A DNA stretch of 10,493 nt from NCBI GenBank assembly GCA_020354105.1, contig CP070642.1, forward strand, positions 1,368,339 through 1,378,831, written 5' to 3'. The first letter of the stretch is position 1. Each line of letters starts with the position of its first letter. The DNA is from Chloroflexota bacterium (GTDB lineage Bacteria > Chloroflexota > Dehalococcoidia > GIF9 > UBA5629). The notes under the pieces were generated by a model, which was not told the DNA's origin, did not search any database, and saw only the letters and a list, made by a program, of their open reading frames with translations. Shown here piece by piece: positions 6,437 to 10,493 of the stretch. The translations under genes were made by a program, and so were the position numbers.

Positions 6437-7042
6437 TTATTGGGGATTGGTTTTGCTTACCTGGAAACGCTTTAGAACCATTAGAAGAATAAGGATATAA
6501 GGATAAACAGCTAGAATAAGAGGCGCACCCTGAACCAGGCTCTGGACTAGGAGGACAATAGACAGCGCGACAATTATGAGACCAGTAATCAATCCTGGTC
6601 TCCTTCTCTTTATGATAAGGAAGACAATGAAGCCGGATGCCGCCACCACTAAAGTCTGCCACCAGACCAAGGCAACAAGCACACCCCAAATCGTAGTAGC
6701 GCCCAATCCCCCCTTGAATTTCAAAAATACGGGCCAATCATGACCAACCACCGCAACAAAACCAGCAATCAGTACAGCTAATTGAGAATCGGTAAATACG
6801 TCTAATGGAGCATCGGTGAGCATTTTGGCAATAAATACAGCCAGCACTCCCGCGCCCACATCCATTATAACCACCAATAAAAAGGGAACTTTGCCCAGCC
6901 TTCTGTTTACAGCCGCTGCACTTATCCTGCCATCACCTTCCTGGCGCAAATCAATCTTGCCCCACAGATGGCCGATAATATAGGCTGAAGGAATGGAGCC
7001 TATTAGATAACCCAGAACTACCGCTATGACCTCATTTATCAA
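6437..7042 (-). CDS. plsY: PlsY-family membrane protein with altered catalytic motifs
   Basis: PlsY transfers the acyl group from acyl-phosphate to glycerol-3-phosphate at the inner membrane. The start is TTG at 7042, with AAGGAGG 6 nt upstream; it overlaps the degV 3' end by 11 nt and gives 201 residues, normal for the family. An upstream ATG at 7093 would add 17 non-family residues. The N-terminal helix GYLIGSIPSAYIIG and the glycerol-phosphate loop GHDWPVFLKFKGG (100-112) are well kept, with several further hydrophobic helices. The first conserved loop, usually GSGNxGATN, reads GDGRISAAA here, so Ser becomes Asp37 and both Asn residues are lost, although Arg47 remains. The C-terminal RHxxN motif also appears absent (VLKRFQVS). 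Membership of the family is clear; activity as a glycerol-3-phosphate acyltransferase is doubtful. Confidence 0.85.
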   Translation of the reverse strand: MINEVIAVVLGYLIGSIPSAYIIGHLWGKIDLRQEGDGRISAAAVNRRLGKVPFLLVVIMDVGAGVLAVFIAKMLTDAPLDVFTDSQLAVLIAGFVAVVGHDWPVFLKFKGGLGATTIWGVLVALVWWQTLVVAASGFIVFLIIKRRRPGLITGLIIVALSIVLLVQSLVQGAPLILAVYPYILILLMVLKRFQVSKTNPQ

Positions 7043-7919
7043 AGCTACCCTCCTTATAGTAAGCCAGAGCGATTGTACCACGCCCGGTAGCATAACCCAT
7101 AACGGGGCTTAAATCAGTAATGAAAATCTCAACGCAGTTGAATTCAGCGGCTACTTTTTCCTTGAGCTTTTCGGCTTCTTCAAGAGCATCAGCATGCATC
7201 ACTGTCACGCGAACTGGCTCCGAATCACCTACGTGATTTCGCATTATCTGGAGCATTTTTTTAATTCCACTCTGTTTAGTCCTGGCGGCAGCAGCAAAGT
7301 GGATGCGACCTTTAGAACCAGTAAGAATGGGCTTAATGGAAAGCATAGAGCCTATTTCAGAGGCAACCTTGGGTATCCTTCCAGTCCTGTAAACATAGCG
7401 AATGGTTTCCAAAAGACCAAGAAATTTCACCCGTTCCTTAACTTTTCTAGCTATAGCAACAACCTCATCGAAAGGTTTGCCTTCAGCAACAGCACGAGCC
7501 GCTGCCAGAGCAATCAGACCCTCAGCAGCGGCAGCGGTCTCGCTATCTATGACCTCAACAACAGTTTGTGGTGATTCATCCTTGAATATTTCTTTAGCAT
7601 CCAGGGCACTGGTATAGAACATGCTCAATTTTGAAGATATGGTGACTACCAGAATGCCCTGGGCATGCCTGCTGATTTCCCTGTAGGCTTTCAGGTAATC
7701 ATCGGGGGAAGCCGCAGAACTTTTCCAGAACTCAGGAGCTTTTTCCAGAAACTCATAAGCCTGAGCCGAACTCAGGTCTATAACATCTCGATAAACCTGG
7801 CCATTAAATAGTATATTGACCGGAATTATCTTAATCCCATAGTCCTCAGCTTGTTTTTTCGGAATACAGGCAATACTGTCAGCAATAATAGCGATGCTCG
7901 TCATATCTTTGCGGTTCAT
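7032..7919 (-). CDS. DegV family fatty-acid-binding protein (FakB-like)
   Basis: The protein has 295 residues from ATG at 7919, or 290 from ATG at 7904 (MTSIAII), which fits the family start slightly better; neither has a good ribosome site. DegV/FakB proteins hold a fatty acid in the cytoplasm and, in the Fak system, present it to kinase FakA, which makes acyl-phosphate. Family landmarks are ADS at 13-15, the SSAASP loop at 67-72 (usually TSQPSP), SSKLS at 95-99, VIDS at 123-126, GRI at 180-182 and the IKPIL strand. Two conserved sites differ: LSGTY reads LSMFY, and the C-terminal GxHTGPG, whose His helps hold the carboxylate in FakB, reads GYATGRG. The gene overlaps plsY, supporting a role in acyl metabolism. 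No FakA is in the window. Confidence 0.88.
   Translation of the reverse strand: MNRKDMTSIAIIADSIACIPKKQAEDYGIKIIPVNILFNGQVYRDVIDLSSAQAYEFLEKAPEFWKSSAASPDDYLKAYREISRHAQGILVVTISSKLSMFYTSALDAKEIFKDESPQTVVEVIDSETAAAAEGLIALAAARAVAEGKPFDEVVAIARKVKERVKFLGLLETIRYVYRTGRIPKVASEIGSMLSIKPILTGSKGRIHFAAAARTKQSGIKKMLQIMRNHVGDSEPVRVTVMHADALEEAEKLKEKVAAEFNCVEIFITDLSPVMGYATGRGTIALAYYKEGSFDK
7043..7055 (-). promoter_or_regulatory. Ribosome binding site inside degV that fixes the plsY start
   Basis: On the minus strand AAGGAGG within the last codons of degV lies 6 nt before TTG at 7042. It decides the plsY start and implies translational coupling with degV. Confidence 0.8.
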
Positions 7920-7953
7920 ACGATAATTCTATCATGCCTCGGATAACGATGCT

Positions 7954-7982
7954 ATCGTAGCACCAGATACTATGGCTGTCAA
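7954..7982 (-). promoter_or_regulatory. Sigma-70-type promoter for degV-plsY
   Basis: On the minus strand a perfect TTGACA (7982-7977) is followed after 17 nt by TACGAT (7959-7954, four of six). Transcription would start near 7947, about 28 nt before the ATG at 7919. Confidence 0.65.
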
Positions 7983-8020
7983 GCAAGTGTAACCGCCACT
8001 GGAAAAAATAGGCCTCACAT

Positions 8021-8049
8021 TTGCTCCAGTCACCTATCTGAAGTAAAAT
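8021..8049 (+). promoter_or_regulatory. Sigma-70-type promoter for hypF giving a nearly leaderless message
   Basis: TTGCTC (8021-8026) and TAAAAT (8044-8049, five of six) are 17 nt apart. The predicted start, about 7 nt after the -10 box, falls at 8056-8058, at most a few bases before the hypF ATG at 8060. The lack of any Shine-Dalgarno sequence upstream of that ATG agrees with this. Confidence 0.55.
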
Positions 8050-8059
8050 TCATCTACTC

Positions 8060-10363
8060 ATGGCTAAAGTTGGCACATTCGAATTAGCGAGAATCAGCGC
8101 TCGTGGCATAGTTCAAGGAGTTGGCTTCAGGCCCTTCGTTTATCAGCTAGCCAGCAGATACAATCTAAAGGGCTGGGTGTGTAACACCTCCGAGGACGTT
8201 AAAATCGAAATCCAGGGTGAAAGCAAAGACCTGAAGCGCTTCTTGTCAGAGCTTCAAAATAACGCTCCTCCGCTAGCTCATATAGAAAGCATCTCCGTTA
8301 CCTATCATCCTCCGGCAGAATATACGAGCTTTGAAATCCGCCACAGTATTGCCGAGGAAGGAAAGTATCAGCCGGTGTCGCCGGATATCGCCACCTGCCA
8401 GGCTTGCCTCGAGGAAATCTTCAGACCTGAAGACAGACGTTACCATTACCCGTTCACCAACTGTACCAACTGCGGACCCCGCTTCACCATAATAGAAGAC
8501 GTTCCTTACGACCGTCCCAACACCACCATGCGCTCCTTTATAATGTGCCCCGATTGTCAGGCAGAGTATGATAATCCGCTGGACCGCCGTTTCCACGCCC
8601 AGCCCAACGCCTGCCCTAAGTGTGGGCCGAGCTTGGAACTAGTTGACACCAAAGGAAACCAAATAGAAACCTCCGACGTTATTGTAACTGCCAGCCAGTT
8701 ACTCAAACACGGGAAAATCATTGCCATCAAAGGTTTGGGCGGCTTTCTCCTGGCCTGCGACGCTACCAACGAGAAAGCCGTTAAAGTGCTGCGTCAGAGA
8801 AAGAGGCGCCCTTTCAAGCCGCTGGCAATAATGGTGGCTGACATGGAAGAAGCCAGAATGCATTGCTTGGTATCCGAGACAGAGGGAAAACTGCTCACAT
8901 CACAACAGAGCCCCATTGTGCTATTACAGTGGAAACAGGACTCTACGGTATGCCAGGCAGTAGCCCCAAATCTGAAATATCTAGGCGTGATGTTGCCGTA
9001 CACTCCACTGCACCACCTATTTATTAGAGAGGTAGGACTGCCCTTGGTAATGACCAGCGGTAATATCAGCGAGGAGCCGATTGCTAAAGATAACGATGAA
9101 GCCCTCAGACGGCTATCAGGTATTGCCGACTACTTTCTGGTCCACAACCGCGATATATATGCCAGATACGATGATAGTGTGACTTGCGTAGAACACGGCA
9201 CGGCTCAAGTTACCCGTCGGGCGCGCAGCTACGCCCCTTATCCCATCCACCTGGATTTTAAAGCTAAGCCAGTGCTTGGCTGTGGCGCCGAGGAAAAGAA
9301 TACGTTCTGTCTAACTAAAGACAGTCATGCCTTTGTCAGCCAGCATATCGGCGATATGGAGAATCTGGAAACACTGGAACATTTCGAAAACACACTGGCT
9401 CTGTATAAAAGGCTCTTCCGCATCGAGCCCGAGACCATTGCTTACGACCTGCACCCCGAATACCTTTCCACAAAATATGCGCTCGAGCTAGGCAGCCAGT
9501 TCAGCCACCTTAAGCTCGTTCCCATTCAACACCATCACGCTCATATCGTTAGCTGCATGACCGATAATGGGGTCGAGTCTACAGTTATCGGCGTAGCTCT
9601 AGATGGCACGGGATATGGTAGCGATGGACGCATCTGGGGAGGTGAATTTCTGGTCGCCGATTACAAGGACTTCCAGAGGATGGGACATCTCGAGTACCTG
9701 CCTCTGCCCGGTGGAGTCGCCGCTATAAAAAAACCATATCGAACCGCCGCAGGTTATCTTATCAAGCTACTGGGAGAGAACTCTCTCAAAAATAAACTGG
9801 CTTTCCTGAAACAAATCGATACCGTCGAAATCGAGCTTATCAAGCGGCAAATCCAGACCGGCCTCAACTCGCCATTGTGCTCGAGCATGGGACGTCTCTT
9901 CGATGCCGTATCAGCTTTGATAGACGTCAGGGGCGAGATAGACTATGAAGGCCAGGCAGCAGTCGAACTTGAGATGATAGCTTACGACGGCTGCGATGAA
10001 GTCGGCAACAAAGGCTACCCGTATTCCATAGTCAATAACGATGTGGTAAACATCATCCAGCTCAAAGAGTTGCTCTCGACCATAGTCGAGGATTTGTATC
10101 GAGGCGTGTCTAAAACTACAATATCAGCCATGTTCCACAACGCTGTAGCCCAGATGATATGCGAGATGTGCCAGTTGATAGCCAAGAGGACAGGAATAAA
10201 TCAGGTAGCACTGAGCGGTGGAGTTTTCCAGAATCGGCTGCTATTGAGAGAAGTCGTGCCTTTACTTAAGGCTGCCGACCTTTCCGTACTAACACATAAG
10301 CATATACCGTGCAACGATGGCGGCATTTCTCTGGGTCAAGCCGTCATCGCTAATTTCATTTGA
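8060..10363 (+). CDS. hypF: HypF, carbamoyltransferase for [NiFe]-hydrogenase cyanide-ligand synthesis
   Basis: HypF uses carbamoyl phosphate and ATP to carbamoylate the C-terminal Cys of HypE, the first step towards the CN ligands of the active-site iron; it is cytoplasmic. The 767 residues (E. coli about 750) show all four parts in order. The acylphosphatase domain (about 8-97) has GVGFRPF with Arg24 and Asn42. Two zinc fingers follow, Cys113/116/135/138 and Cys163/166/185/188, the second including RRFHAQPNACPKCGP. A YrdC-like ATP-binding domain spans roughly 205-390. The Kae1-like domain has HHHAH (491-495), ALDGTGYGSDG, SGGVFQNR and the terminal CNDGGISLGQ. The predicted message is nearly leaderless. 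hypC begins 10 nt after the stop, so the two are an operon. Confidence 0.97.
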   Translation: MAKVGTFELARISARGIVQGVGFRPFVYQLASRYNLKGWVCNTSEDVKIEIQGESKDLKRFLSELQNNAPPLAHIESISVTYHPPAEYTSFEIRHSIAEEGKYQPVSPDIATCQACLEEIFRPEDRRYHYPFTNCTNCGPRFTIIEDVPYDRPNTTMRSFIMCPDCQAEYDNPLDRRFHAQPNACPKCGPSLELVDTKGNQIETSDVIVTASQLLKHGKIIAIKGLGGFLLACDATNEKAVKVLRQRKRRPFKPLAIMVADMEEARMHCLVSETEGKLLTSQQSPIVLLQWKQDSTVCQAVAPNLKYLGVMLPYTPLHHLFIREVGLPLVMTSGNISEEPIAKDNDEALRRLSGIADYFLVHNRDIYARYDDSVTCVEHGTAQVTRRARSYAPYPIHLDFKAKPVLGCGAEEKNTFCLTKDSHAFVSQHIGDMENLETLEHFENTLALYKRLFRIEPETIAYDLHPEYLSTKYALELGSQFSHLKLVPIQHHHAHIVSCMTDNGVESTVIGVALDGTGYGSDGRIWGGEFLVADYKDFQRMGHLEYLPLPGGVAAIKKPYRTAAGYLIKLLGENSLKNKLAFLKQIDTVEIELIKRQIQTGLNSPLCSSMGRLFDAVSALIDVRGEIDYEGQAAVELEMIAYDGCDEVGNKGYPYSIVNNDVVNIIQLKELLSTIVEDLYRGVSKTTISAMFHNAVAQMICEMCQLIAKRTGINQVALSGGVFQNRLLLREVVPLLKAADLSVLTHKHIPCNDGGISLGQAVIANFI

Positions 10364-10373
10364 GAGGAAAACC

Positions 10374-10493
10374 ATGTGTCTAGCTGTTCCTGTAAAAGTC
10401 GTTTCAATAGAAGGCATTGAAGCTGAGGTGGAAATCGGTGGCGTAAGGCGCCGCGTCAGCATAATACTAACCCCGGAAGCAAAGTTGGGTGAC
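10374..10493 (+). CDS. hypC: HypC, hydrogenase maturation chaperone (3' partial)
   Basis: Forty codons are present and the frame is open at the window edge; HypC is usually 75-90 residues. It starts MCLAVPVKVVSIEG, the family signature, with Cys2 as the residue that holds the Fe(CN)2CO unit together with HypD and contacts the hydrogenase large subunit. AGAGG lies 6 nt before the ATG, overlapping the hypF stop region. hypD and hypE probably follow outside the window. Confidence 0.95.
   Translation, partial: MCLAVPVKVVSIEGIEAEVEIGGVRRRVSIILTPEAKLGD

Noticed and set aside
7194..7574. 126-codon plus-strand frame
   Set aside because: It is antisense to degV with no domain or ribosome site.

Overview
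The window is a bacterial chromosome segment with densely packed genes on both strands and several non-ATG starts (GTG for hypA, TTG for plsX and plsY, possibly ATA for the HesB-like gene). The gene mix is hydrogenase maturation (HypA, HypF, HypC), PlsX/PlsY lipid enzymes, a DegV protein, and an extracellular beta-sandwich protein with a Pro-rich stalk and C-terminal membrane anchor. It suggests an anaerobic Chloroflexota, most like Dehalococcoidia. That placement rests on gene style only and is tentative. I see no mobile element, tRNA, rRNA or CRISPR array.

Layout. (1) 1-356 (+): end of a surface protein, closed by a strong bidirectional terminator at 379-409. (2) 583-2063 (-): hypA and a metallo-beta-lactamase-fold hydrolase, coupled by a TAATG overlap. 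(3) 2064-2236: back-to-back promoters. (4) 2237-6365 (+): plsX, a small IscA/HesB-like protein with a Cys-Cys motif, and an 885-residue aldehyde dehydrogenase/iron alcohol dehydrogenase fusion. (5) 6437-7919 (-): a DegV family protein overlapping a divergent PlsY. (6) 7920-8059: a second pair of divergent promoters. (7) 8060-10493 (+): hypF and the start of hypC, with the hyp operon continuing past the window.

How the genes may work together. HypF and HypC belong to the [NiFe]-hydrogenase cyanide-ligand pathway and HypA to nickel insertion, so the hyp set is split around a lipid block. PlsX makes acyl-phosphate, PlsY family members use it, and DegV (FakB-type) proteins deliver fatty acid to a kinase that makes it. 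The block therefore centres on acyl-phosphate, but both PlsY and DegV here have lost conserved residues. The fusion enzyme keeps the catalytic residues of both halves and could oxidise an alcohol through an aldehyde to an acid. Linking it to the lipid genes is inference.

The most notable items are the non-AdhE ALDH-ADH fusion with an internal ribosome site at its domain junction, the PlsY with altered catalytic motifs, the Cys-Cys HesB-like protein with an apparent ATA start, and the apparently leaderless hypF.
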